Positions 7,362-14,087 of a DNA stretch of 14,087 nucleotides are shown here, piece by piece. Position 1 is the first letter of the stretch. Each line of letters begins with the position of its first letter. The stretch spans positions 1 through 14,087 of the forward strand of contig JAGSYM010000002.1 of NCBI GenBank assembly GCA_018262395.1, written 5' to 3'. The notes under the pieces were generated by a model. It did no database searches. It saw nothing but the letters and a program-made list of their open reading frames with translations, and was not told where the DNA came from. Position numbers and translations under genes: made by a program. Source of the stretch: Nitrospirota bacterium. GTDB taxonomy: Bacteria; Nitrospirota; Thermodesulfovibrionia; Thermodesulfovibrionales; SM23-35.

Positions 7362-8363
7362 ATGGATAACGGGAAACAAGAGGTTTTTTCGTCTGCACAC
7401 AAGATACTTGGTCTTTTATTAGCCATATCGTTGCTGATAGCGGTTCCCATTGCCGCACAGAAAAAGAAGGTGATCCTGCTCAAATACAATAAACAGGACA
7501 GTCTTCTTCGTGTTGTATTTGAAGGTGAGGAAACATTTATCAACAAAATCAAGGTGACAACATCATCCTCGCAGATAAAAATGGAATTTCCGGAACCGTT
7601 TGACCTGAAATCCCAGAAAGATCTTCCTTTCGAAATCATACCCTCAGAAAAGCTGGTCATTATAAACCTGAAAGAAAAAGTTGAGATTAAGTTCTTCAGG
7701 CTTTCTGCTCCGGCAAGACTGGTGCTCGATATCCAGCAAAAGGAATCACACGCCGAAAAGCAGGCAGAGAAACAGACAGAGAAGCAACCTGAACAACAAA
7801 CACCCAAGACCCAGGCGAGAGGTATTGTTATTGATGCCGGACATGGCGGCTATGATTTTGGCATACCCTATGGAAGTATTAATGAGAAGGATATCAACCT
7901 GTCCCTTTCCAGAGATTTAGGGGCTGCTTTGACGAAAAAGGCCAGAAAAGTTTTTCTCATCCGCAAGGCTGACCAGTATGTCTCGCTTTCCGAAAGAATT
8001 CATTACGTGAATCAGAAAGCACCGGATATCTTCATCAGCCTGCATGCTTCGATGTCGGAAAATTTTATCCTTTATGAACCCGCGTTCGATGAACAAGACG
8101 TAAATGACTATAGACTTTCTTCAAACCAGAGGAAGTATGCTGAAAAAAGCAAAGTATTGTCGGACAGCATCGAGAAAGCGATCAGGGATGCATTCAAAGA
8201 TGACATTATTCGCAGGAGAATGCCCCTCCCTTTATTAAATTCAGTTGGAGCACCTTCTGTCTTTATCGAATATCCATCCCCCAAAATTGTTTCATATGAC
8301 CAGCAGATGAAGACAAGGCTGGTTTATTCAATCATCCAGGGAATAACTGCATATGGTTTGTAA
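7362..8363 (+). CDS. N-acetylmuramoyl-L-alanine amidase (Amidase_3, AmiC-type), exported
   Basis: 333 residues from ATG 7362, which has AAGGA 3 nt upstream. I prefer this to an in-frame TTG at 7329 because the next residues form a signal peptide (hydrophobic stretch about 15-31, cleavage near AAQ). Residues 35-125 look like an AMIN-type beta domain for envelope localisation, followed by a Gln/Lys/Glu-rich linker at about 131-151. The catalytic domain carries the Zn ligands His161 in IDAGHGG, Glu175 in INEKDINL and His228 in SLHAS, with the catalytic Glu303 in VFIEYPS. It cleaves the amide bond between MurNAc and the stem peptide during cell separation and wall turnover. The region between the second His and the final Glu is short and lacks the usual GxExY segment, a modest divergence. 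The GerMN gene follows after 32 nt. Confidence 0.88.
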   Translation: MDNGKQEVFSSAHKILGLLLAISLLIAVPIAAQKKKVILLKYNKQDSLLRVVFEGEETFINKIKVTTSSSQIKMEFPEPFDLKSQKDLPFEIIPSEKLVIINLKEKVEIKFFRLSAPARLVLDIQQKESHAEKQAEKQTEKQPEQQTPKTQARGIVIDAGHGGYDFGIPYGSINEKDINLSLSRDLGAALTKKARKVFLIRKADQYVSLSERIHYVNQKAPDIFISLHASMSENFILYEPAFDEQDVNDYRLSSNQRKYAEKSKVLSDSIEKAIRDAFKDDIIRRRMPLPLLNSVGAPSVFIEYPSPKIVSYDQQMKTRLVYSIIQGITAYGL

Positions 8364-8395
8364 GAATCCGAACGTGCCTGAAGAAGAAGTTCTCA

Positions 8396-8956
8396 GTGAC
8401 TCTTAAGCAAACATCCGGGATCCTTTTGCTTGTAGTGCTTTTTGTCGGAGGTATTGCCGGTGGCTATCTCTATTTCTCAAAGGTCATGCCCCGGGAAAAA
8501 GTTGCTACCGAGTTGATGGAACCCAGTATAAAGAGTGAGGACCTTTTATCTCTGAGGATCTATTATCCCGTCGGGGATCAACTGCAGATGGAAGAAAGAC
8601 GACCCCCGAGAAGGACAGGGTCAACCGCCATTGCTGAAGCTACGGTGGATGAATATCTGAAAGGTTCTGCTGTAGCGACAATACCTTACTTGCCGCGAGG
8701 CGCGAGACTTCTTGGTATCTATAAAGGAACAGACGGGATGCTTTACATAGATCTTTCGGATGAGTTCAGGAGAAATTTTCAGGGTGACGTTTTTGCAGAA
8801 TTTCTCCTGCTAAAAGGTTTGTACGAAAGCATCATTTCAAATGTTCAGGACATTCAGGATGTAAAAATCCTTATAGAAGGTAAGGAAACGGAGACGTTGG
8901 GTGGACATCTCTTTCTTCTCTACCCATTAAAGGATATGGTTTCCCATGAGCAGTGA
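8396..8956 (+). CDS. GerMN-domain membrane-anchored protein
   Basis: 186 residues from GTG 8396, preceded by AAGAAGAAG. An N-terminal hydrophobic segment at about residues 8-27 anchors or exports it. The rest matches a single GerMN domain: LRIYYPVGDQLQMEERRP, then a helix with AEATVDEYLKG, then PRGARLLGIY, LYIDLSDEF and a C-terminal VKILIEG strand. GerMN domains are found in spore germination protein GerM and in non-sporulating bacteria beside wall enzymes. Their precise function is unsettled, but a peptidoglycan-linked role is supported by the amidase upstream and murI downstream. The 3' end overlaps murI by 11 bp, showing tight coupling. Bacillus subtilis has a related order (racE, gerM, rph), which strengthens the assignment. 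Confidence 0.85.
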   Translation: MTLKQTSGILLLVVLFVGGIAGGYLYFSKVMPREKVATELMEPSIKSEDLLSLRIYYPVGDQLQMEERRPPRRTGSTAIAEATVDEYLKGSAVATIPYLPRGARLLGIYKGTDGMLYIDLSDEFRRNFQGDVFAEFLLLKGLYESIISNVQDIQDVKILIEGKETETLGGHLFLLYPLKDMVSHEQ

Positions 8957-9761
8957 TATAAAGAATAGGCCAATCGGCATCTTTGACTCGGGAATCGGCG
9001 GGCTCACTGTTCTCAAGGAGATTTTGAGAGTGTTGCCGGATGAAAATACCATTTATCTCGGAGATACGGCGCGGGTCCCTTATGGGATCCGGTCTCCCGA
9101 AACGGTTATCCGCTATTCTTTTGAAAATACGAAATTCTTATCGTTCAAGGATATCAAAATACTTGTTATTGCCTGTAACACCGCATCATCCGTGAGCCTC
9201 GATGCTATCGAAAGCAGGGTTTCCATTCCTGTTGTCGGGGTGATAGAACCAGGAGCGAAGGCTGCGGTTATAGCTACACGGAACAAAAAGATTGGCGTGA
9301 TCGGAACAGAAGCAACAATAAGGAGCAACGCATACACAAAAGCCATGAAGGCGATAGATGAAGGGATAGAGGTTTTTGGTCTCGCATGTCCATTGTTTGT
9401 GCCTCTCGTCGAGGAGGGGTGGACAGAAGGGCATATCGCTTCCATGGTTGCAGAAAAGTATCTTGCAGGCTTTAGAAATAAAGATATCGATACCGTCGTC
9501 CTTGGATGCACACACTATCCTTTACTGAAAAATGTAATTGCGGAAGTCCTGGGGAAAGGTGTGCGACTCATCGACTCAGCAATCGAGATTTCACAGGAAA
9601 TCAGGGTAATCCTTGAGGATCTCGGGATGAAACGGGAAAAGAAAAGTCCTCCGTTCAGGGAATTTTATGTGACGGATTCCCCTGAGAGATTTTTGAACGT
9701 TGGAGAGAAGTTTCTTGGACGGCAGATTGAACACATTGAGAAGATTATAGTCGGTAATTAG
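8946..9761 (+). CDS. murI: glutamate racemase
   Basis: 271 residues, standard for MurI, which converts L-glutamate to the D-glutamate needed for peptidoglycan stem peptides. FDSGIGGLTV at 13-22 carries the conserved Asp-Ser, LGDTARVPYG lies at 38-47, and the two catalytic cysteines are Cys77 (ACNTASS) and Cys188 (GCTHYPLL). All expected motifs are intact. The ATG lies inside the last codons of the GerMN gene, with AAAGGA about 11 nt upstream. rph follows after 12 nt. Placement between an amidase/GerMN pair and rph makes this a wall-synthesis step within a mixed housekeeping operon. Confidence 0.96.
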   Translation: MSSDIKNRPIGIFDSGIGGLTVLKEILRVLPDENTIYLGDTARVPYGIRSPETVIRYSFENTKFLSFKDIKILVIACNTASSVSLDAIESRVSIPVVGVIEPGAKAAVIATRNKKIGVIGTEATIRSNAYTKAMKAIDEGIEVFGLACPLFVPLVEEGWTEGHIASMVAEKYLAGFRNKDIDTVVLGCTHYPLLKNVIAEVLGKGVRLIDSAIEISQEIRVILEDLGMKREKKSPPFREFYVTDSPERFLNVGEKFLGRQIEHIEKIIVGN

Positions 9762-9773
9762 AATGGAGGATTA

Positions 9774-10505
9774 ATGAGACCTGATGGCAGGAATGAGAAT
9801 GAAATCCGGAATGTCAAAATTCAGAGGAGTTTTATTGAAAATGCAGAAGGTTCTGTACTTATTTCGATCGGGAATACGCGGGTGATCTGCACAGCCTCCA
9901 TCGAAGACAGGGTCCCTCCTTTTCTGAAAGATCAGAAAAGAGGATGGGTAACTGCTGAATATTCCATGCTTCCGAGGGCCACGCATACAAGGACGCTCAG
10001 GGAATCTACAACCGGGAGGATCAGCGGCAGAACTCATGAAATACAGAGGCTTATCGGCAGGGCTCTCCGCTCAGTTGTTGATCTCTCCGGATTAGGGGAA
10101 CGGACGATCTGGATAGACTGTGATGTCCTTCAGGCAGACGGAGGCACGAGGACAGCATCGATCACCGGTGCTTTCATCTGTTTGTCGGACGCACTGCGGT
10201 ACGCCCTCAGGAATGGACTTATCGAGAAATCTCCGTTAAAAGATTATCTTGCTGCCGTGAGTGTTGGCGTTGTACACGGAAAGCCCATGGTTGATCTCTG
10301 TTATGCGGAAGACTCTGTTGCAGAGGTGGACATGAATGTTGTTATGACAGGGAATGGCAGATTTGTTGAAATACAGGGGACCGCAGAGGGGGTGCCTTTT
10401 TCAAGAGACAGTCTTGATATGCTCATCAAGCTTGCTGAACAAGGTATCCATAATCTGATCGCAATCCAGAAGAAGTATATAGAGGAAGAGGTGATCAATT
10501 TCTGA
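9774..10505 (+). CDS. rph: ribonuclease PH
   Basis: 243 residues, the family length. RNase PH is a phosphorolytic 3'-to-5' exoribonuclease that trims tRNA 3' ends. The sequence shows the N-terminal RPDGR, the [18 protein letters not shown] segment, [15 protein letters not shown], the phosphate-binding [10 protein letters not shown] at 123-132, and the [11 protein letters not shown] metal/active-site strand. A GGAGGA ribosome-binding site at 9765-9770 sits 3 nt before the ATG. It follows murI by 12 nt and ends the operon. In many genomes rdgB (XTP/dITP pyrophosphatase) follows rph; here a hairpin and ftsH come instead. Confidence 0.97.
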   Translation: MRPDGRNENEIRNVKIQRSFIENAEGSVLISIGNTRVICTASIEDRVPPFLKDQKRGWVTAEYSMLPRATHTRTLRESTTGRISGRTHEIQRLIGRALRSVVDLSGLGERTIWIDCDVLQADGGTRTASITGAFICLSDALRYALRNGLIEKSPLKDYLAAVSVGVVHGKPMVDLCYAEDSVAEVDMNVVMTGNGRFVEIQGTAEGVPFSRDSLDMLIKLAEQGIHNLIAIQKKYIEEEVINF

Positions 10506-10520
10506 AAAAGATTTCCGATA

Positions 10521-10529
10521 TGCTACAAT
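10521..10529 (+). promoter_or_regulatory. candidate extended -10 promoter for ftsH
   Basis: TGCTACAAT matches an extended -10 (TGN plus a TATAAT-like hexamer). It lies just after the rph stop and about 100 nt before the ftsH start codon. The -35 is poor. A transcript from it would begin at or next to the following hairpin. Confidence 0.35.
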
Positions 10530-10535
10530 ATTAGG

Positions 10536-10579
10536 AAGCCTCTTTATCCGGAATCCTTGATGCAAGGGTAAAGGGGCTT
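10536..10579 (+). terminator. long hairpin between rph and ftsH: intrinsic terminator or 5'-leader structure
   Basis: AAGCCTCTTTATCC at 10536-10549 pairs with GGGTAAAGGGGCTT at 10566-10579 over 14 positions, including two G-U pairs, around a 16-nt loop. T-rich sequence follows (TATTTTACTCATTATTTTT). This fits a Rho-independent terminator of the murI-rph operon. Because a promoter-like box lies right before it, it might also cap the ftsH leader. Confidence 0.6.
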
Positions 10580-10627
10580 ATTTTACTCATTATTTTTACC
10601 AAGAAAACATAAGGAATTATATCAGCA

Positions 10628-12445
10628 GTGAACAAATTGAACGCTTACAGAGGCTTATTGGTATGGCTCCTGATCGGGGTCATGATGATCCTGCTTTTCA
10701 ATATCCTCGGAACGCCGAGAAAAGGTGATCAGGAGATGATATTCTCTGACTTCATGGGAAAGCTTGATGCCGATGAAATTTTAGAGGTTACCATTAAGGG
10801 CAGTGTCATAACCGGTCAGCTCAAAGACGGAAAAAAGTTCAAAACCTATGCTGCAGAATACCCGGATCTGGTACAGACATTAAGAGATCAGAATGTAAAA
10901 ATAACCGTCAAACCCGAAGAACAGAATCCATGGTACTGGAACCTTTTCTTCTCCTGGGGTCCTATCATATTCCTTGTCGTTATATGGATATTCTTCATGA
11001 GGCAGATGCAGACAGGGGGGAACAAGGCACTCTCCTTTGGAAAGGCAAGGGCAAAGCTTGTTTCTGAAAAAGCGGTGAAGATAACGTTTGCCGATGTCGC
11101 CGGTATAGAAGAGGCAAAGGCGGAAGTGCAGGAGATTATTGATTTTCTGAAGGATCCCCAGAAGTTTCAAAAGCTCGGCGGCAAGATACCCAAGGGCGTC
11201 CTTTTGGTCGGTGCGCCCGGTACAGGGAAAACCCTTCTCGCACGGGCAATCGCCGGTGAAGCCGGCGTTCCGTTTTTTTCCATTTCGGGCTCTGATTTTG
11301 TGGAGATGTTTGTTGGAGTTGGTGCATCGAGGGTGAGGGACCTTTTCGATCAGGCAAAGAAAAATGCTCCCTGCATAATTTTTATTGATGAAATAGATGC
11401 TGTCGGCCGTCACAGAGGGGCAGGGCTTGGCGGTGGTCATGATGAGCGTGAACAAACCCTGAATCAGCTCCTTGTCGAGATGGATGGTTTTGAGGCGAAT
11501 CAGGGAGTTATCATTATAGCCGCTACGAACAGACCTGATGTTCTTGACCCTGCACTCCTGAGGCCCGGCAGATTTGACCGGCAGGTGGTAGTACCTCAAC
11601 CTGATGTGAAGGGAAGACTCGAAATCCTGAAAGTGCACACGAGAAATATTCCCGTTGACGAAAAGGTGAATCTCGATGAGATCGCCCGTGGCACCCCCGG
11701 TTTTTCCGGTGCAGACCTTGAAAACCTTGTCAATGAAGCTGCGTTGCTTGCTGCGAGGAATGCGAAAACAAAGGTAGAGAAGTCTGATTTTGAAGCAGCA
11801 AAGGACAAGGTTCTCATGGGAGTGGAAAGAAAAAGCATGATCATTAGTGAAGAAGAAAAAAAGAATACAGCCTATCATGAGGCGGGTCATTCACTTGTCG
11901 CTAAACTGACCCCGGGCACTGATCCTTTGCATAAAGTGAGCATCATTCCGAGAGGCAGGGCTTTGGGCGTTACACAACAGCTCCCGATAGACGATAAATA
12001 TACCTATTCTAAAGATTACCTGTTGAAGGCTCTCTCGGTTCTGCTCGGAGGAAGGGCTGCTGAGGAGATCGCATTGAATCATATGACCACAGGCGCCGGG
12101 AATGACCTTGAGCGTGCGACAGACCTTGCACGGAAAATGGTAACAGAGTGGGGCATGTCTGAAAAACTTGGACCGCTCACCTTCGGCAAAAAAGACGAGC
12201 AGATCTTCCTTGGGAGGGAGATAGCCAGGCATAAGGATTACAGTGAAAAAACAGCAGTCGACATAGATGAAGAGGTCAAGAGAATCGTCATCGAAGCGTA
12301 TGATACTTCAAAAAACCTTCTGACATTAAACCGGGACATTCTTGAGACATTTGCAAAAACACTCCTTGAAAAGGAGACCATGGATGGCCCTGAAATAGAC
12401 GCACTCATACAGGAAGCGGAGTCAAAGAGGACCGTTGAGGTTTGA
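10628..12445 (+). CDS. ftsH: ATP-dependent zinc metalloprotease FtsH
   Basis: 605 residues, typical of bacterial FtsH, a hexameric inner-membrane AAA+ protease that degrades misassembled membrane proteins and regulators such as LpxC in proteobacteria. There are two transmembrane segments at about 9-28 and 108-124 around a periplasmic domain. Walker A GAPGTGKT is at 195-202, the FVG pore loop at 228-230, Walker B IIFIDEID at 250-257, and the second region of homology with RPGRFDR near 312-318. The zinc motif HEAGH is at 417-421, with the third ligand Asp493 in [11 protein letters not shown]. The C-terminus is acidic. The start is GTG 10628, with AAGGA 12 nt upstream, a long spacing. It is probably monocistronic and faces the PIN toxin gene, whose end is only 21 nt away. 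Confidence 0.97.
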   Translation: MNKLNAYRGLLVWLLIGVMMILLFNILGTPRKGDQEMIFSDFMGKLDADEILEVTIKGSVITGQLKDGKKFKTYAAEYPDLVQTLRDQNVKITVKPEEQNPWYWNLFFSWGPIIFLVVIWIFFMRQMQTGGNKALSFGKARAKLVSEKAVKITFADVAGIEEAKAEVQEIIDFLKDPQKFQKLGGKIPKGVLLVGAPGTGKTLLARAIAGEAGVPFFSISGSDFVEMFVGVGASRVRDLFDQAKKNAPCIIFIDEIDAVGRHRGAGLGGGHDEREQTLNQLLVEMDGFEANQGVIIIAATNRPDVLDPALLRPGRFDRQVVVPQPDVKGRLEILKVHTRNIPVDEKVNLDEIARGTPGFSGADLENLVNEAALLAARNAKTKVEKSDFEAAKDKVLMGVERKSMIISEEEKKNTAYHEAGHSLVAKLTPGTDPLHKVSIIPRGRALGVTQQLPIDDKYTYSKDYLLKALSVLLGGRAAEEIALNHMTTGAGNDLERATDLARKMVTEWGMSEKLGPLTFGKKDEQIFLGREIARHKDYSEKTAVDIDEEVKRIVIEAYDTSKNLLTLNRDILETFAKTLLEKETMDGPEIDALIQEAESKRTVEV

Positions 12446-12466
12446 AGTGAAAGGATTACGAAAAAG

Positions 12467-12937
12467 CTAACCTGCGCGCGGTTTCTTGCGAGTCCGGATT
12501 GAGCGCCTTGTTATGCGCTTTTCCGCCTTTTTTTGTTTCTTATAGAAATGCAAAAACTCTCTCGGAGAATAAATTATAATTCCATGACATAGTTCGGCAG
12601 GAAAATGATTCTTATTCCCTGTGACAAGACATACCGTCTGACTTGCCATAGCAGTTTCAAGGAATATCTCATCGTCTTGATCGGGAAGCGAATTGGCTAA
12701 AGGAGACGTTGCTACTGTCTGCCCCCCGTGTGCAATATAGTCTAAGAGTGCCGTTACCTTTTCTCCTTCAAAATTAAACTTTGGACGGCGGAGCACCTCA
12801 TCAAATTCAGTGAGAATACGGGCATTAAGAGAAAGTGTAATCTCGCCAGACGAAACCATGAGGATAATTTCTCCACAAGCTCCGAAGGGCGATAAAAGAC
12901 CTGCCACAAGAACATTAGTATCGAGCACGATATTCAT
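12467..12937 (-). CDS. PIN-domain toxin of a type II toxin-antitoxin pair
   Basis: 156 residues. The PIN fold is shown by the N-terminal LDTNVLVAGLLSP (Asp6), the acidic residue in ILTEFDEVL (about Glu44), LPDQDDEIFLETA (about Asp88-Asp89), and VTGNKNHFP in the place of the usual TGD motif. This matches the COG1569-like PIN group, in which TGN is frequent. PIN toxins are Mg-dependent RNases, usually acting on tRNA, rRNA or mRNA. The ATG overlaps the antitoxin TGA in an ATGA junction, classic for a toxin-antitoxin operon. After residue 132 there is a roughly 24-residue Lys/Arg-rich tail that lies beyond the PIN core and could aid RNA binding. It converges with ftsH. Confidence 0.87.
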   Translation of the reverse strand: MNIVLDTNVLVAGLLSPFGACGEIILMVSSGEITLSLNARILTEFDEVLRRPKFNFEGEKVTALLDYIAHGGQTVATSPLANSLPDQDDEIFLETAMASQTVCLVTGNKNHFPAELCHGIIIYSPREFLHFYKKQKKAEKRITRRSIRTRKKPRAG

Positions 12938-13221
12938 CGTGCCCGTTTCTTACGAACAGCCTTTATCTCGGCGTTGATTTCCTCCTTCGAAATTTTATCA
13001 GTTCCCTGCCGGGCGGATTTGCGCTGCAGAGAGATAACTGCCTCAACTGCACGCGCCTGACGGAATGCTGATAATGATTCCTCAAGGGTTGCTTCGGTTA
13101 TCGCGGCAAGGATAGCTATGGGTCGACCATTGCTTGTAACAATCATTTCCCTTTCTTCCGGTAGATTCTTCCAGACCTGTGCTGATTTGCCTCTTAAATC
13201 TCTGACGCTTAAAAATTTCAT
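12934..13221 (-). CDS. Phd/YefM-family antitoxin
   Basis: 95 residues from ATG 13221. The N-terminal half is the DNA-binding Phd/YefM fold: MKFLSVRDLRGKSAQVW, then EEREMIVTSNGRPIAILAAI. The C-terminal half is charged, helical and Lys/Arg-rich and would wrap the toxin. I rejected the longer in-frame start at 13269 because it would place the promoter and operator repeats inside the gene, and because GGAGG sits 8 nt before ATG 13221. It overlaps the PIN gene by 4 bp. It likely represses its own operon through the TGTGTAC boxes just upstream. The pairing of Phd/YefM antitoxin with PIN toxin is common. Confidence 0.87.
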   Translation of the reverse strand: MKFLSVRDLRGKSAQVWKNLPEEREMIVTSNGRPIAILAAITEATLEESLSAFRQARAVEAVISLQRKSARQGTDKISKEEINAEIKAVRKKRAR

Positions 13222-13229
13222 GGGGTTGT

Positions 13230-13234
13230 CCTCC
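13230..13234 (-). promoter_or_regulatory. ribosome-binding site of the antitoxin
   Basis: GGAGG on the minus strand with 8 nt spacing to ATG 13221. It decides the shorter antitoxin start. Confidence 0.7.
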
Positions 13235-13239
13235 AACTC

Positions 13240-13279
13240 TGTGTACTCTATTGTGTACGCAATTGTCACCCATTGTCAA
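13240..13279 (-). promoter_or_regulatory. toxin-antitoxin promoter with paired operator boxes
   Basis: On the minus strand a perfect TTGACA -35 (13279-13274) is followed after 16 bp by TACACA (13257-13252) as -10. Read on the plus strand, two identical TGTGTAC boxes lie at 13240-13246 and 13252-13258, 12 bp apart, one of them covering the -10. A second pair, ATTGTCA at 13262-13268 and 13272-13278, is spaced 10 bp and covers the -35 region. YefM operators are known to use TGTACA-core motifs 12 bp apart, so autorepression is likely. Confidence 0.6.
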
Positions 13280-13334
13280 TTCACATTTTAGGCATAACGT
13301 TGGCGATGTGGCGTAGGGGCAACCAGGCTGTGTG

Positions 13335-13362
13335 AAAAAGCGACAGGTTTTTTCCCTGTCGC
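13335..13362 (-). terminator. intrinsic terminator downstream of the mrr remnant
   Basis: GCGACAGG (13340-13347) and CCTGTCGC (13355-13362) form an 8-bp stem. On the minus strand it is followed directly by five T's (13339-13335). It separates the mrr fragment from the toxin-antitoxin operon, which reads in the same direction. Confidence 0.7.
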
Positions 13363-13388
13363 CTCGAATTTTTTGTTGGGTAGTCTTG

Positions 13389-13838
13389 TCACTTCTTGAA
13401 ATCATCAAAGAATTTATCATCAACATCATATGTCGTTCGCGGAATGAGGCCAAGCTCAAGGCGTTCAAACATTTGAATAAGTGCCTCGCCATCAACCAGT
13501 TCAATGGGCGGGACCCCGTCACGGCGAGCTTCCTTTTTTGCATCAAGAGTAAAAGTTCCTGTAGTAATCATGATCCCCTTGTCAGCCCGCCCCATCATTG
13601 CGCCTCTAAAGTCTCGAATCTGAGATGGCGTGACCGCGCCTTGATACCGTTTACACTGAAACAAAATATTGAAGCTTACAAAGGGATTTACTTGAAGAAT
13701 GCCAACGCCATCAATTCCGCCGTCGCCGCTTTTGCCAGTAACAAACACCCGTTGGAAACCTGATTCACGCAAAAGTCGTTGACTCAGGCGCTCAAACCCA
13801 TCTGGCGGCAAGGATTTAATTAGATTCAGCAGGGCCGC
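13389..13838 (-). pseudogene. mrr: Mrr-type restriction endonuclease fragment, N-terminus missing
   Basis: The frame encodes an Mrr catalytic domain: FERLSQRLLRESGF, then the PD-(D/E)xK nuclease core with GDGGIDG and FQCKRY (QxK variant), then DFRGAMMGRADKGIMITTGTFT and PPIELVDGEAL. Mrr-like enzymes cut modified foreign DNA. Full-length Mrr has an N-terminal winged-helix DNA-recognition domain, which is absent here. Mrr-like sequence (ALLNLIKSLPPDGFE) continues upstream past the only TTG at 13811, as far as a TAG at 13839-13841. No ATG, GTG or ribosome-binding site lies in that stretch. This suggests the gene lost its 5' half by deletion or replacement, and the junction is near 13840. A catalytic domain of about 140 residues expressed from TTG cannot be excluded but seems unlikely. 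Confidence 0.72.
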
Positions 13839-13854
13839 CTAAGCATATTCTATA

Positions 13855-13886
13855 TTTGGAGGCATTATATTTTGGAGGCATTATAT
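13855..13886. repeat. perfect 16-bp tandem duplication upstream of the mrr remnant
   Basis: TTTGGAGGCATTATAT occurs twice back to back, at 13855-13870 and 13871-13886, within AT-rich sequence just beyond the point where Mrr similarity ends. It may mark the breakpoint or a small slippage duplication. Confidence 0.85.
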
Positions 13887-14087
13887 AAGGATATATATAT
13901 CGAGTCAAGGCAACAGGGGCAAGGGAAATGAAATGTTATCAAGTAGACATTCAGTTTCTTGTGGCCGCAGCCTTTCTGCCTCGGTCGCTCCGGCGACTCG
14001 TCGACGAGAGCGGATTGTTGGGGCAATTGACTGGGCCAATCAACGCAGGCTGAAGCCTGCGGCTACAAAATTCCACCTTTTACTGAA
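13887..14087. other. gene-free accessory flank with palindromes
   Basis: No convincing coding region is seen on either strand from the mrr break to the right edge. The stretch holds a short TA run, the self-complementary CTCGTCGACGAG at 13997-14008 flanked by CGCTC and GAGCG, and the REP-like palindrome near the end. It looks like repeat-rich intergenic sequence. Confidence 0.55.
14044..14061. repeat. REP-like palindrome
   Basis: CGCAGGC-TGAA-GCCTGCG forms a 7-bp GC-rich stem with a 4-nt loop, followed by GCTACAAAA. Short palindromes of this form occur scattered between genes in many bacteria as REP-type repeats. Only one copy is visible here, so its repeat nature is inferred. Confidence 0.5.

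Noticed and set aside
10880..11890. 336-residue minus-strand open frame inside ftsH
   Set aside because: It is fully antisense to an intact FtsH, has no recognisable domain, and arises from codon bias of the true gene.
13082..13546. 154-residue minus-strand frame spanning the antitoxin and its promoter
   Set aside because: It is out of frame with the Phd/YefM antitoxin and crosses a terminator and the promoter; low-complexity translation only.
13332..13763. 143-residue plus-strand frame over the mrr remnant
   Set aside because: It is antisense to the Mrr catalytic core, and its start overlaps the terminator hairpin; no family features.

Overview
The window comes from a Gram-negative (diderm) bacterium of roughly mid GC content. 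Two lipopolysaccharide (LPS) core kinase-like proteins and two ArnT-like membrane glycosyltransferases point to an LPS outer membrane. The order amidase, GerMN, murI, rph, ftsH and the general protein style resemble Nitrospirota or Desulfobacterota-type genomes, but that placement is an inference and not a search result.

Region 1, about 1-4902, is an envelope-glycan cluster. A leftward GT83-like glycosyltransferase runs off the left edge. Facing away from it are three tightly packed rightward genes: an LPS kinase-like protein, a second GT83-like transferase whose start lies inside the kinase gene, and a WaaP/RfaP-like LPS kinase. They probably decorate lipid A or the LPS core with sugar and phosphate. 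Region 2, 5074-7276, carries UDP-glucose 6-dehydrogenase (ugd), then smpB and the tmRNA gene ssrA, the two halves of trans-translation side by side. A hairpin-forming repeat built from GTAGACAG units lies between smpB and ssrA and overlaps the smpB stop codon. The tmRNA reads out a 15-residue tag ending in ALAA.

Region 3, 7362-10505, is a compact operon: N-acetylmuramoyl-L-alanine amidase, a GerMN-domain lipoprotein or membrane protein, glutamate racemase (murI, overlapping the GerMN gene) and RNase PH (rph). It links peptidoglycan synthesis and turnover with RNA 3'-end processing. A 14-bp-stem hairpin follows, then the membrane AAA+ protease gene ftsH (10628-12445).

Region 4, 12467 to the end, is an accessory stretch on the minus strand. 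It has a Phd/YefM-type antitoxin with a 4-bp overlap to a PIN-domain toxin, preceded by a promoter that carries two TGTGTAC boxes spaced 12 bp. Next comes an intrinsic terminator, and then an Mrr-type restriction endonuclease fragment that keeps its catalytic core but has lost its N-terminus. Its upstream side holds a perfect 16-bp tandem duplication and a REP-like palindrome. This end looks like a site of gene gain and decay beside a conserved housekeeping block.

I did not find a convincing undescribed multi-gene system. The items most worth a second look are the smpB-ssrA hairpin repeat, the LPS kinase with His where the ATP-binding Lys is expected, the toxin-antitoxin operator geometry, and the broken mrr with its flanking repeats.
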